Below are positions 1-5,579 of a DNA stretch of 6,807 nt, piece by piece. Under the pieces are notes generated by a model. It did not search any database. It was not told where the DNA came from and worked only from the letters and a program-made list of their open reading frames with translations. Origin of the DNA: Rhodobacterales bacterium UBA3089 (GTDB taxonomy: Bacteria > Pseudomonadota > Alphaproteobacteria > Rhodobacterales > Rhodobacteraceae); the NCBI GenBank assembly GCA_002367255.1, contig DFBD01000051.1, positions 1 to 6,807 on the forward strand, given 5' to 3'. Numbering within the stretch: the stretch's first letter is position 1; each line of letters begins with the position of its first letter. The position numbers were made by a program, and so were the translations under genes.

Positions 1-692
1 AGGGGGAGGTTCAACATCGTTGCCGCCTCGGCGATGACTTCCTCGGGCGGGGCGGGGTCGTTATCGCAAACATTATAGATCGCGCCTGCGTTCGGGGCGG
101 CAATCGAGGCGCGCAGGACTTGCGCGATGTCATCTACATGTGTGCGGCTGAAAACCTGACCCTTCTTTATAATCCGGCGTGCGGTTCCGGCACGGACCTT
201 GGCAAACGGTCCACGGTTCGGCCCGTAAATACCAGCGAGGCGGAAGATGTGAACAGGCAGTCCGGTTTCTGCCCCCAGATCAAGCCAGGCCTGTTCTGCA
301 TCGGCGCGCAATTGCCCGCGTCTTGTAGCGGGGGTCAGAGCCGAGGTTTCGTCCACCCAGCCACCGTCACGGTCCCCGTAAACGGCGGTTGTGGATAGGT
401 AGCCCACCCATTTGTACTGGCCCGCACGTTGGCGGATTTCGTCTTCCAGCGCAGTTAGAACCGGATCCCCCCCTTCGGAAGGGGCGGCAGACAACAGGAT
501 GTGGGTGGCAGCGGTTAAGGCTTCGGTAATGTCTTCGGCAGGCCAAAGCACGGCTTCGATACCGGCGGCTTTCATCGCTGCGGCCTTGTCAGCCGAGCGG
601 GTGGTGCCAATAACGCGCCAGCCTTCGGCGTTGAGTTCTTGGCCGATAACACGGGCCGTGTAGCCGTACCCGAAAACCAGAATTGTATTCAT
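1..692 (-). CDS. SDR-family NAD(P)-dependent oxidoreductase (atypical, YeeZ-like), C-terminus cut by window edge
   Basis: The first 230 residues are present; the 3' end lies beyond the window. The N-terminus is a Rossmann nucleotide-binding strand-turn-helix (ILVFGYGYTARVIG, residues 4-17), so NAD(P)(H) is the likely cofactor. The substrate-pocket part has STTAVYGDRDGGWVDE (100-115) and FRLAGIYGPNRGPF (150-163), which are typical of extended/atypical SDR epimerase-like proteins of the YeeZ type. Tyr105 is where the catalytic Tyr should be, but the residue four places later is Asp109, not Lys, so the classical YxxxK dyad is absent and chemistry should not be assumed. The ATG directly follows the TAG stop of the GntR gene with no spacer, so co-transcription and translational coupling are likely. 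Substrate is unknown. Family assignment is fairly sure; reaction is not. Confidence 0.85.
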   Translation of the reverse strand, partial: MNTILVFGYGYTARVIGQELNAEGWRVIGTTRSADKAAAMKAAGIEAVLWPAEDITEALTAATHILLSAAPSEGGDPVLTALEDEIRQRAGQYKWVGYLSTTAVYGDRDGGWVDETSALTPATRRGQLRADAEQAWLDLGAETGLPVHIFRLAGIYGPNRGPFAKVRAGTARRIIKKGQVFSRTHVDDIAQVLRASIAAPNAGAIYNVCDNDPAPPEEVIAEAATMLNLP

Positions 693-1460
693 CTAGCGAC
701 CCTTTTCGTGTGCGAGCCGCTGTCTTGCGACATCTTCATTACGGGCGTCACGGTTTTGCTGAAGCATTGCGTCCTCGATATAGGTTAGATGCGTTTCAAC
801 AGCTGCGCGGGCTGCATCAGGGTCTTGTGCGATAATAGCCTTAAAAATAGCGCGGTGCTGTTCCAGAAGGTGATCTCTTGTGGAACTCTTTCCGAACAGG
901 GTTTGACGATTGTAAAAAACGCCCGCTTGAAGCATTTCGAACATCGAACGCACCATGTGCAGCATCACGACGTTATGCGCAGCCTCCACGATTGCCAGAT
1001 GGAATTCGGCGTCGATCTCGGCTTCTTCTGCCGGGTTACGTTTTTCGTGAGCGGCCTCCATGCGTTTGAAAATGCTGCGAATTACGGCTAAGTCGGTTTC
1101 GTTCGCGTGTTCGGCTGCGCGGGCGGCGGCCATCCCCTCAAGGTCGCGACGAAACGAGAGGTAATCGAGCAGGGCTTCGTCATGCGTGGAAAACAGTTTT
1201 ACCAAGGGGGGGGCGAAGGCCGAGCCCAGAACTTGTGCGACGAATGCCCCTGCGCCAGGGCGGGTGACAACAAGGCCGCTTGCCTCAAGTTCCGCGAGGG
1301 CGTCGCGTAAAGTCGGGCGGGATACTTCGAATCTTGTGGCCAGTTCACGTTCCGAGGGTAACCGTTCGCCGGGGCGTAATACGCCGCGAAGGATCAGTTG
1401 TTCGATCTGGTGAATAATTGCACCCGCCGCTTTTTCCGGCTCTATTTTTCTAAACGGCAT
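693..1460 (-). CDS. GntR-family transcriptional regulator, FCD (FadR/PdhR/LldR) subfamily
   Basis: This 255-aa protein is of typical length for the subfamily. A winged helix-turn-helix spans about residues 10-75, with the GntR signature GERLPSERELATRFEVSRPT (31-50) and LRDALAELEASGLV after it. Residues about 95-235 form an all-helical FCD ligand domain. The four usual metal-ligand positions are visible: Asp150 and His154 (DAEFH), His202 (EQHRAIF) and His224 (ETHLTYIE), so a metal-assisted carboxylate effector is plausible by family knowledge. The ATG at 1460 is preceded by AGGGGA about 9 nt upstream, supporting this start. It heads a unit with the SDR gene (TAG then ATG, no gap). A palindrome with PdhR-like half-sites 18-42 bp upstream suggests autoregulation. 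The effector and target pathway cannot be read from the sequence. Confidence 0.93.
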   Translation of the reverse strand: MPFRKIEPEKAAGAIIHQIEQLILRGVLRPGERLPSERELATRFEVSRPTLRDALAELEASGLVVTRPGAGAFVAQVLGSAFAPPLVKLFSTHDEALLDYLSFRRDLEGMAAARAAEHANETDLAVIRSIFKRMEAAHEKRNPAEEAEIDAEFHLAIVEAAHNVVMLHMVRSMFEMLQAGVFYNRQTLFGKSSTRDHLLEQHRAIFKAIIAQDPDAARAAVETHLTYIEDAMLQQNRDARNEDVARQRLAHEKGR

Positions 1461-1477
1461 AAATCACTTTCCCCTAA

Positions 1478-1502
1478 AATTGGTTCGAGGATATTACCAA
1501 TT
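1478..1502 (-). promoter_or_regulatory. Candidate autoregulatory operator of the GntR gene
   Basis: A perfect inverted repeat AATTGGT-N11-ACCAATT lies just upstream of the GntR start. The half-sites equal those of the known PdhR consensus (AATTGGT-N3-ACCAATT), but the centre is 11 bp instead of 3. A weak promoter may overlap it on the minus strand: TTGCCT and TAATAT with a 15-bp spacer. The position between terminator and start codon fits autoregulation; the binding protein is inferred. Confidence 0.5.
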
Positions 1503-1531
1503 GAGGGATATAGGCAAGGATTAGTCACAAA

Positions 1532-1558
1532 AAAAGGTCGGCGCGAACCGACCCTTTT
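1532..1558 (-). terminator. Rho-independent terminator of the OmpA-lipoprotein gene
   Basis: The stem GGTCGG/CCGACC has a 6-nt loop and is followed on the minus strand by a run of seven T. It begins about 20 bp after the OmpA-lipoprotein stop codon. The other side has TTTT too, so it could also work weakly in the plus direction. It separates the OmpA gene from the GntR unit, which must therefore have its own promoter in about 1461-1531. Confidence 0.88.
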
Positions 1559-1575
1559 AAGTTTATGTCAGCAAC

Positions 1576-2214
1576 CTATTGGTTGGGGGTGATATAAATC
1601 TCTACCCTGCGGTTGGCCTGACGTCCGGCGGAAGAGGCATTCGATTCGACCGGGCGGGTTTCGCCAACGCCGTAAGCGATGACGCGGCCCGGGTTCACAG
1701 TGTTGATCAGGATGCCACGAACCGCACGGGCGCGTTGTTCGGACAGGGCCTGATTATAGGCGGATGTGCCTGTGTTGTCGGTGTGACCGACCACCTCGAT
1801 TGTGGTGTTCGGATAGGTGTTCATGCTGGCAGCCAGCGTGTTGAGATCACCCACAAGGCTGGATTTAACCACAGCACTGTTGGTGGCAAATGTGATGTCT
1901 TCGGGCAGGGATACTATTAACTGCGACCCGGTGTTGATGATGCTAACGGAGTCGCCCATCTGCGAACGAAGCGCGGCTTCCTGTTTGTCCAGATCAGCAC
2001 CAATCACGCCGCCGATTGCACCACCGATGGCGCCACCGATGAGCGTACCTTTGGTTTTATCATCAGATACGGCACGGCCAAACAGACCGCCAAGTACGGC
2101 ACCAACGCCTGCACCCGTTCCGGTGTTGTTCGCAGTGCCATCCGGGTTTGTACAGCCCGACAGGGTGATCGCGCCTGCAAGTGCGACAATGCTTAAAGTT
2201 TTGAATGTAGCCAT
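1576..2214 (-). CDS. OmpA-family outer-membrane lipoprotein with glycine-zipper segment
   Basis: This is a 212-aa protein. Residues 1-20 are a lipoprotein signal peptide with lipobox LSGC, giving a lipidated Cys21. Residues about 33-74 are glycine-rich (GAVLGGLFG, then GGAIGGAIGGVIGADLD), a glycine-zipper pattern that probably inserts in or packs against the membrane. Residues about 95-212 are an OmpA C-terminal peptidoglycan-binding domain: VVGHTDNTGT (141-150) and LSEQRARAV, with Asp146 and Arg161 spaced as the diaminopimelate-binding Asp/Arg pair of the family. It is expected at the outer membrane, tethering it to the cell wall (YiaD-like). The start at 2214 is chosen because the signal peptide begins there and AAGGA lies about 8 nt upstream; an upstream in-frame extension to 2355 would spoil the signal peptide and run into the neighbouring gene. 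It is monocistronic, with its own terminator. Confidence 0.93.
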   Translation of the reverse strand: MATFKTLSIVALAGAITLSGCTNPDGTANNTGTGAGVGAVLGGLFGRAVSDDKTKGTLIGGAIGGAIGGVIGADLDKQEAALRSQMGDSVSIINTGSQLIVSLPEDITFATNSAVVKSSLVGDLNTLAASMNTYPNTTIEVVGHTDNTGTSAYNQALSEQRARAVRGILINTVNPGRVIAYGVGETRPVESNASSAGRQANRRVEIYITPNQ

Positions 2215-2249
2215 AAGAAATATCCTTGAATTAGAGGTTAATAACTCGC

Positions 2250-2270
2250 TTGCCGCTATTTTCGCGGCAA
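2250..2270 (-). promoter_or_regulatory. Perfect inverted repeat in the OmpA-lipoprotein leader
   Basis: TTGCCGC and GCGGCAA are perfect 7-bp arms around a 7-nt centre, 36-56 bp upstream of the start codon. No T-run follows on the minus strand, so it is not a standard terminator. It could be a 5'-UTR hairpin or an operator. Function is unassigned. Confidence 0.4.
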
Positions 2271-2326
2271 TCTGTGACAATACAAGTCTGTTTTCGGTAA
2301 CGCCCGGATTTTGGGCGATATCTCGC

Positions 2327-3172
2327 TTAATCCGCATCCAGACGGGCAGCCTCATAGGCCAGCATGGCGCGTTTTACGGGTAAACCCCAGTGATAGCCGC
2401 CAAGCCCGCCGGATTTACGCAGGGCGCGGTGGCAGGGGATCAACCAACTAACGGGGTTTTTGCCAACGGCGGTGCCAACTGCGCGGACGGCTTTGGGGTT
2501 GCCAATGCGTTGGGCTATTTCGGAATACGTGGTGACGTGACCCGAAGGAATGGAAAGCAGAGCTTCCCATACTTTTATTTGAAAGGGTGCCCCGATCAGG
2601 TGCAACGCGGTCTCGCCGCCCTGACCGAAGGCGGCAGATGTCCATCTGGTGATCGCCTCGGGGTTCTCAACGAAATTGGCTTTGGGCCAGCGGCTTATCA
2701 TGTCTTGCATGGCGACGTCGCGCCCGAATTCCGATGAAAACGCCATGCCGCAGAGGCCGCGTGTGGTGCCCATAGTCAGGACCTCGCCAAAGGGGGAGTC
2801 GAACCAGCCGTAGTTTATGGTTAACCCTTCGCCTTTGCGGGCGTATTCGCCGGGTGACATTGCCTCCCACTTCACGAACAGGTCGTGCAGGCGACTAGAC
2901 CCCGACAGCCCCGTTTCCTGCGAGGCATCCAGAACGGTGAAGTGATCGTCTAACAGGTTTTTGGCATGGTCCAGCGTCAGATATTGTTGATACCGTTTGG
3001 GGCTGACGCCTGCCCATTGGCTGAAGACACGCTGGAAATGCGCGGGCGATAGGCCGACCGCTGCGGCGGTTTCTTCCAGCGATGGCTGGTCGGTTACGCG
3101 GTCGCCGATGAACTCGATTGCCCGTGCGATTACCGTGTAATGATAGGGGTCTTTATCGCTTAGGTTGTTCAT
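2327..3172 (-). CDS. Ada-like protein: AraC-type HTH fused to methylated-DNA–[protein]-cysteine S-methyltransferase
   Basis: This 281-aa protein has two parts. Residues about 10-112 are an AraC-type double HTH (SLEETAAAVGLSPAHFQRVF at 31-50, second helix pair to about 112). Residues about 118-275 are an O6-alkylguanine-DNA alkyltransferase. The suicide active site is PCHR with Cys247. FQIKVWEAL (197-205), GHVTTYSEIA (211-220), a likely arginine finger Arg230 in RAVGTAVGKNP, and GGYHWG (258-263) are all present, so repair activity is expected. The N-terminal zinc/methylphosphotriester domain of E. coli Ada (about 90 residues) is absent. Start 3172 is preferred because AAGGG lies upstream; a GTG at 3229 and an ATG at 3196 are in frame but have poorer sites. 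It is divergent from nth across 85 bp that contain an Ada-box-like repeat. Confidence 0.92.
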   Translation of the reverse strand: MNNLSDKDPYHYTVIARAIEFIGDRVTDQPSLEETAAAVGLSPAHFQRVFSQWAGVSPKRYQQYLTLDHAKNLLDDHFTVLDASQETGLSGSSRLHDLFVKWEAMSPGEYARKGEGLTINYGWFDSPFGEVLTMGTTRGLCGMAFSSEFGRDVAMQDMISRWPKANFVENPEAITRWTSAAFGQGGETALHLIGAPFQIKVWEALLSIPSGHVTTYSEIAQRIGNPKAVRAVGTAVGKNPVSWLIPCHRALRKSGGLGGYHWGLPVKRAMLAYEAARLDAD

Positions 3173-3205
3173 CAGGGGGCCCTTCTTGATTTGCATGGTC
3201 AACGT

Positions 3206-3243
3206 AGCGCAAAGGGGATAGAACTCCACCCGAATCTTGCGCT
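3206..3243. promoter_or_regulatory. Inverted repeat with Ada-box octamer in the ada-like/nth divergent promoter
   Basis: AGCGCAA (3206-3212) and TTGCGCT (3237-3243) are a perfect 7-bp inverted repeat 24 bp apart. On the minus strand, 3245-3238 reads AAAGCGCA, identical to the Ada box of E. coli ada/alkB. It lies 66-73 bp upstream of the ada-like start. A possible nth promoter (TGGTCA at 3196, TAGAAC at 3219, 17-bp spacer) overlaps the left arm. Control of one or both genes is an inference. Confidence 0.45.
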
Positions 3244-3257
3244 TTATTAGGGACGCT

Positions 3258-3902
3258 ATGCCAGCCCAACTCGACTATAAAACCATCTCCGAAATTTTTC
3301 GGCGTTTTCAGGCGAGCGATCCTGAGCCGAAAGGTGAGCTGGACCATGTGAATGCGTTCACGTTGGTGGTGGCTGTGGCGCTGTCGGCGCAGGCGACGGA
3401 TATCGGCGTGAACCGAGCGACAGCGGAGTTGTTCAAGGTGGCCGATACACCTGAAAAGATGCTGGCGTTGGGCGAAGAAGGTTTGATTGAACACATCAAA
3501 ACCATCGGCCTGTTTCGTAATAAAGCCAAGAACGTCATTAAGTTAAGCCAACGTCTGGTGGATGTTTACGACAGTAAAGTTCCATCCTCGCGCGCCGCGC
3601 TTGAAAGCCTGCCGGGGGTAGGTCGCAAGACTGCCAACGTCGTTTTGAACATGTGGTTTCACCAGCCAACACAGGCTGTAGATACGCATATTTTCCGTTT
3701 CGGAAATCGCACGGGGGTGGCTGTGGGCAAAGATGTACTGGCTGTTGAACGCGCGATTGAAGACCATATTCCCGCTGAATATCAACAACACGCACACCAC
3801 TGGATGATTTTGCATGGGCGGTATATATGCAAAGCTCGCAAGCCTGTTTGTGCCAACTGTATCATCGCCGATCTGTGCGAATCCGAGGATAAGACAATAT
3901 GA
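3258..3902 (+). CDS. nth: Endonuclease III (DNA glycosylase/AP lyase)
   Basis: This 214-aa protein has the family's usual length. It removes oxidised pyrimidines from DNA and cleaves the abasic site (base excision repair, cytoplasm/nucleoid). The helix-hairpin-helix is LPGVGRKTANVVLN (118-131), with catalytic Lys124. Catalytic Asp142 is in AVDTHIFR. The C-terminal [4Fe-4S] ligands follow C-X6-C-X2-C-X5-C at Cys191, 198, 201 and 207. All key residues are intact. Start 3258 has AGGGA four bases upstream; a TTG at 3237 would extend it by seven residues but lacks support. The stop overlaps the start of the adenosine kinase gene by four bases (ATGA), indicating one transcript and translational coupling. 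It is divergent from the ada-like gene, grouping two repair functions. Confidence 0.97.
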   Translation: MPAQLDYKTISEIFRRFQASDPEPKGELDHVNAFTLVVAVALSAQATDIGVNRATAELFKVADTPEKMLALGEEGLIEHIKTIGLFRNKAKNVIKLSQRLVDVYDSKVPSSRAALESLPGVGRKTANVVLNMWFHQPTQAVDTHIFRFGNRTGVAVGKDVLAVERAIEDHIPAEYQQHAHHWMILHGRYICKARKPVCANCIIADLCESEDKTI

Positions 3903-4891
3903 AGAAGTACCAAGTAGTCGGCATCGGCAATGCGATGGTGGATATCCTTGCGCATGTCGAAAACGATTTTCTGAAAACGCATGGCGTGGAAAAAGGCATC
4001 ATGCAGTTGATCGATACGGATCGTGCGAACCAGCTATATGGTGTTATGGGTCCGGCGATGGAAATCTCGGGGGGGTCGGCGGCGAATACTATTGCCGGGT
4101 TGGCGGCTTTGGGGATGGAAACGGCCTATGTTTCCAAGGTCAAAGACGACCAGCTAGGCGGGATTTTTTTCCATGATATCAAGGCACAAGGCGCTGATTT
4201 CGATACGCCTTTGGCACCGATTAACCATGCCGCCGAGACAGGGCGTTGCATGGTGCTGGTTACGCCGGATGGCGAGCGTTCGATGAACACCTATCTGGGG
4301 GTGTCGGAATTCCTTGCGCCGGACGATATTGATGTTCGCATTATGGCGGATTCCGACTGGCTTTATCTTGAGGGGTACCGCTTTGACGGGCCGGACAGCC
4401 ATGCGGCTTTTGCCAAGGCGATTACGGCTTGTAAGGGGGCTGGCGGACGTGTCTCGATTACGCTTTCGGACCCGTTTTGTGTGGAGCGTCACCGCGACGC
4501 CTTCCTTGAAATGATCCGCGCGGATGTGGATTTGTTGTTCTGCAACGAACATGAAATTATGTCGCTATATCAAACAGATGACCTAAGTGTTGCAATGACG
4601 CTGGGCGCGGCGGATGTGGACATTCTGGCGTGTACAGTTGGGGATCGGGGCGCCTATGTCGTGCAAGGCGGCGAGGAGGTTCACGCCCCTGCCACAGCCA
4701 CACACGTAGAAGACGCCACCGGTGCCGGAGACCTGTTTGCAGCCGGATTTTTATACGGTTTGACCAGCGGTCGAGACTACCTGACATGCGGGCGCATGGG
4801 CTGCGTTGCGGCGGGTGAAATCATCGGCCATATTGGGGCGAGACCCGAGGCGAATTTGATGGATTTATTCGCGGCTGAGGGGCTGGTTTAG
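3899..4891 (+). CDS. Adenosine kinase-type PfkB/ribokinase-family sugar kinase
   Basis: This 330-aa protein is expected to phosphorylate adenosine to AMP with ATP (purine salvage, cytoplasm). Near the N-terminus are GIGNAMVDI (8-16) and SGGSAANT (57-64), the substrate-binding glycine segment of PfkB signature 1. The C-terminal signature 2 is DATGAGDLFAAGFLYG (272-287), with Asp278 the catalytic base and GAG the anion hole. LSDPFCVERHRD (189-200) and FCNEHE (214-219) fit the adenosine-kinase branch rather than fructokinase, but substrate choice within PfkB is hard to fix by eye. The ATG overlaps the nth stop (ATGA). The plain pairing of a salvage kinase with nth is probably a lineage-conserved operon, not a functional pathway. 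A GC-rich UUCG hairpin starts at the stop codon. Confidence 0.9.
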   Translation: MKKYQVVGIGNAMVDILAHVENDFLKTHGVEKGIMQLIDTDRANQLYGVMGPAMEISGGSAANTIAGLAALGMETAYVSKVKDDQLGGIFFHDIKAQGADFDTPLAPINHAAETGRCMVLVTPDGERSMNTYLGVSEFLAPDDIDVRIMADSDWLYLEGYRFDGPDSHAAFAKAITACKGAGGRVSITLSDPFCVERHRDAFLEMIRADVDLLFCNEHEIMSLYQTDDLSVAMTLGAADVDILACTVGDRGAYVVQGGEEVHAPATATHVEDATGAGDLFAAGFLYGLTSGRDYLTCGRMGCVAAGEIIGHIGARPEANLMDLFAAEGLV

Positions 4892-4906
4892 GGGGCTTCG
4901 GTTCCC
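4891..4906 (+). terminator. Possible 3' hairpin of the nth–adenosine kinase transcript
   Basis: GGGGGC and GTTCCC can pair (two G-U pairs) around a TTCG tetraloop closed by C-G, an unusually stable loop type. It begins at the last base of the stop codon. There is no proper T-run after it, only a short CTTTAG, so termination may be Rho-dependent or partial, with the hairpin protecting the 3' end. Confidence 0.4.
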
Positions 4907-4939
4907 GTTAACCTTTAGACAAAACCGCAGGATTTCCGT

Positions 4940-4983
4940 GTGCACAACGCGTACACAACCCGTACACAATGCGTATGTACGTT
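4940..4983. repeat. Short tandem direct repeats with 11-bp period
   Basis: Four consecutive 11-bp units are GTGCACAACGC, GTACACAACCC, GTACACAATGC and a diverged GTATGTACGTT. The first three share GTRCACAAYSC. In addition CGTAC (4961-4965) and GTACG (4977-4981) form an inverted pair. The period is one DNA helical turn, so a protein could bind all units on one face. No known motif name can be given. Confidence 0.75.
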
Positions 4984-5040
4984 TTTGTGGGTGGAGGCGT
5001 TAAGGAATTTGGGTGAGTGCCTCAATTTCAATTTAACCCT

Positions 5041-5054
5041 TACAATCGATTGTA
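5041..5054. promoter_or_regulatory. Perfect 14-bp palindrome, candidate operator
   Basis: TACAATCGATTGTA is self-complementary over all 14 bases and lies in a non-coding, AT-leaning stretch. This is typical of a dimeric repressor site. No regulator can be named, and the nearest downstream gene starts about 260 bp away. Confidence 0.4.
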
Positions 5055-5137
5055 GCGTGCGGAAGTTTGAATAAATACGCAACAGTCAACAAAACGTGTC
5101 ATAATCGCCGTCCGATTGAAGTACACCTGTGTGTGCA

Positions 5138-5152
5138 TTAACTTAGCTTTAA
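5138..5152. promoter_or_regulatory. Candidate CtrA binding site (TTAA-N7-TTAA)
   Basis: TTAA at 5138-5141 and 5149-5152 are separated by exactly seven bases, a full match to the CtrA consensus known from alphaproteobacteria. It lies about 165 bp upstream of the small-protein gene. The motif is short, so a chance match in an AT-rich stretch is possible. In roseobacters CtrA controls motility and gene transfer agent genes. Confidence 0.4.
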
Positions 5153-5258
5153 GGAGTTGCCTGTCAAATAGGCGTGTTGGATTGCCGCAGCATCAGCTGA
5201 AACTGACCTAATGTTCAGTATCCCATTGCTTTTGGCGGCGACTCATGTAAAAAACAAC

Positions 5259-5287
5259 TTGTCGGTACGCCAGTTTAACGCTAGATA
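5259..5287 (+). promoter_or_regulatory. Weak candidate promoter for the 59-aa protein gene
   Basis: TTGTCG (5259-5264) and TAGATA (5282-5287) are separated by 17 bp. The -35 has 4/6 matches and the -10 has 3/6 to the housekeeping consensus. Transcription would begin near 5294, shortly before the ribosome binding site. This is only suggestive. Confidence 0.3.
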
Positions 5288-5316
5288 CGCCGCGAAAGAG
5301 AAGAATGGAGAGCAAT

Positions 5317-5496
5317 ATGCCAAATATAACATTTGACCAGCGCTTTCAAAGAGCATTTGATGGAGGTCTTACCGACATCAAGTTTTTTGTTCGGCGTGAT
5401 GGGGCCGTTACACCTGATGCACTAATGGAAGACGCCTTGGCGTTCCAAGTGGCGATCGATTCCGACAAAGTAAAACAAGTGGATGGTGTTGACTGA
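5317..5496 (+). CDS. Small acidic protein of unknown function (59 aa)
   Basis: I do not recognise this protein. It reads MPNITFDQRFQRAFDGGLTD at the start, then a likely beta strand IKFFVRR, a helix around DALMEDALAFQVAI, and an acidic end QVDGVD. There is no signal peptide, membrane segment, HTH or cysteine. The start at 5317 is preferred over the in-frame ATG at 5305 because GGAG (5307-5310) lies six bases before it, while the earlier ATG has only a weak purine run. A strong terminator follows 45 bp after the stop. The next gene, on the same strand 83 bp on, is an ImmA/IrrE-like protein, so the two may be a functional pair (regulator/partner or toxin–antitoxin-like), which is inference. Codons look more AT-rich than in nth or adenosine kinase. 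Confidence 0.72.
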   Translation: MPNITFDQRFQRAFDGGLTDIKFFVRRDGAVTPDALMEDALAFQVAIDSDKVKQVDGVD

Positions 5497-5541
5497 CAAC
5501 ATTTTGTTAGTAATGACTTTTAAACCCCCACACTTTGATAT

Positions 5542-5567
5542 AAAGAGGCCTGACGGCCTCTTTTTTT
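5542..5567 (+). terminator. Strong Rho-independent terminator after the 59-aa gene
   Basis: AAAGAGGCC and GGCCTCTTT form a 9-bp stem with a TGAC loop, and the T-run covers 5561-5567. It ends only 12 bp before the ATG of the next gene, so that gene needs read-through or a promoter overlapping the hairpin (TGATAT/TATAAA around 5537-5544 is the only weak candidate). Confidence 0.92.
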
Positions 5568-5579
5568 AATGGAATAGCA

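Larger units (their letters stand above)
4892..5316. other. Signal-rich intergenic region without a convincing gene
   Basis: About 425 bp separate adenosine kinase from the next likely gene. I see no long reading frame with a ribosome binding site. It holds an 11-bp tandem repeat (4940-4983), a 14-bp palindrome (5041-5054), a TTAA-N7-TTAA site (5138-5152) and a weak promoter before 5317. A 41-codon frame (5211-5336) has no ribosome binding site. ACTGA/TCAGT (5202-5206, 5215-5219) could form a small hairpin. The base composition is more AT-rich than the flanking genes, by eye. An unannotated small RNA is possible but not shown. Confidence 0.6.

Noticed and set aside
2301..2317. CGCCC/GGGCG hairpin after the ada-like gene as an intrinsic terminator
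   Set aside because: The stem is only 5 bp and no T-run follows on the minus strand. It may be a minor 3' structure, but I cannot support a terminator.
1576..2355. OmpA-lipoprotein gene starting upstream at 2355
   Set aside because: It would add 47 residues before a textbook lipoprotein signal peptide and overlap the ada-like gene; the ATG at 2214 has a good AAGGA.
4994..5023. GAGGC/GCCTC inverted repeat in the intergenic region
   Set aside because: The 5-bp arms are separated by 20 bases; this is expected by chance.
4940..5074. Open frame from GTG at 4940 through the tandem repeats to TAA near 5074 (44 codons)
   Set aside because: No ribosome binding site, and the peptide from the repeat part is a low-complexity echo of the repeats. 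Chance openness is the simpler explanation.
5100..5105. CATAAT as a -10 element
   Set aside because: The -35 position at 16-18 bp spacing (ACGCAA region) has no resemblance to TTGACA.
5305..5496. Start of the small gene at the upstream ATG (63 aa)
   Set aside because: The ATG at 5317 has GGAG at ideal spacing that overlaps the first ATG; the 5305 start has only a weak purine run.
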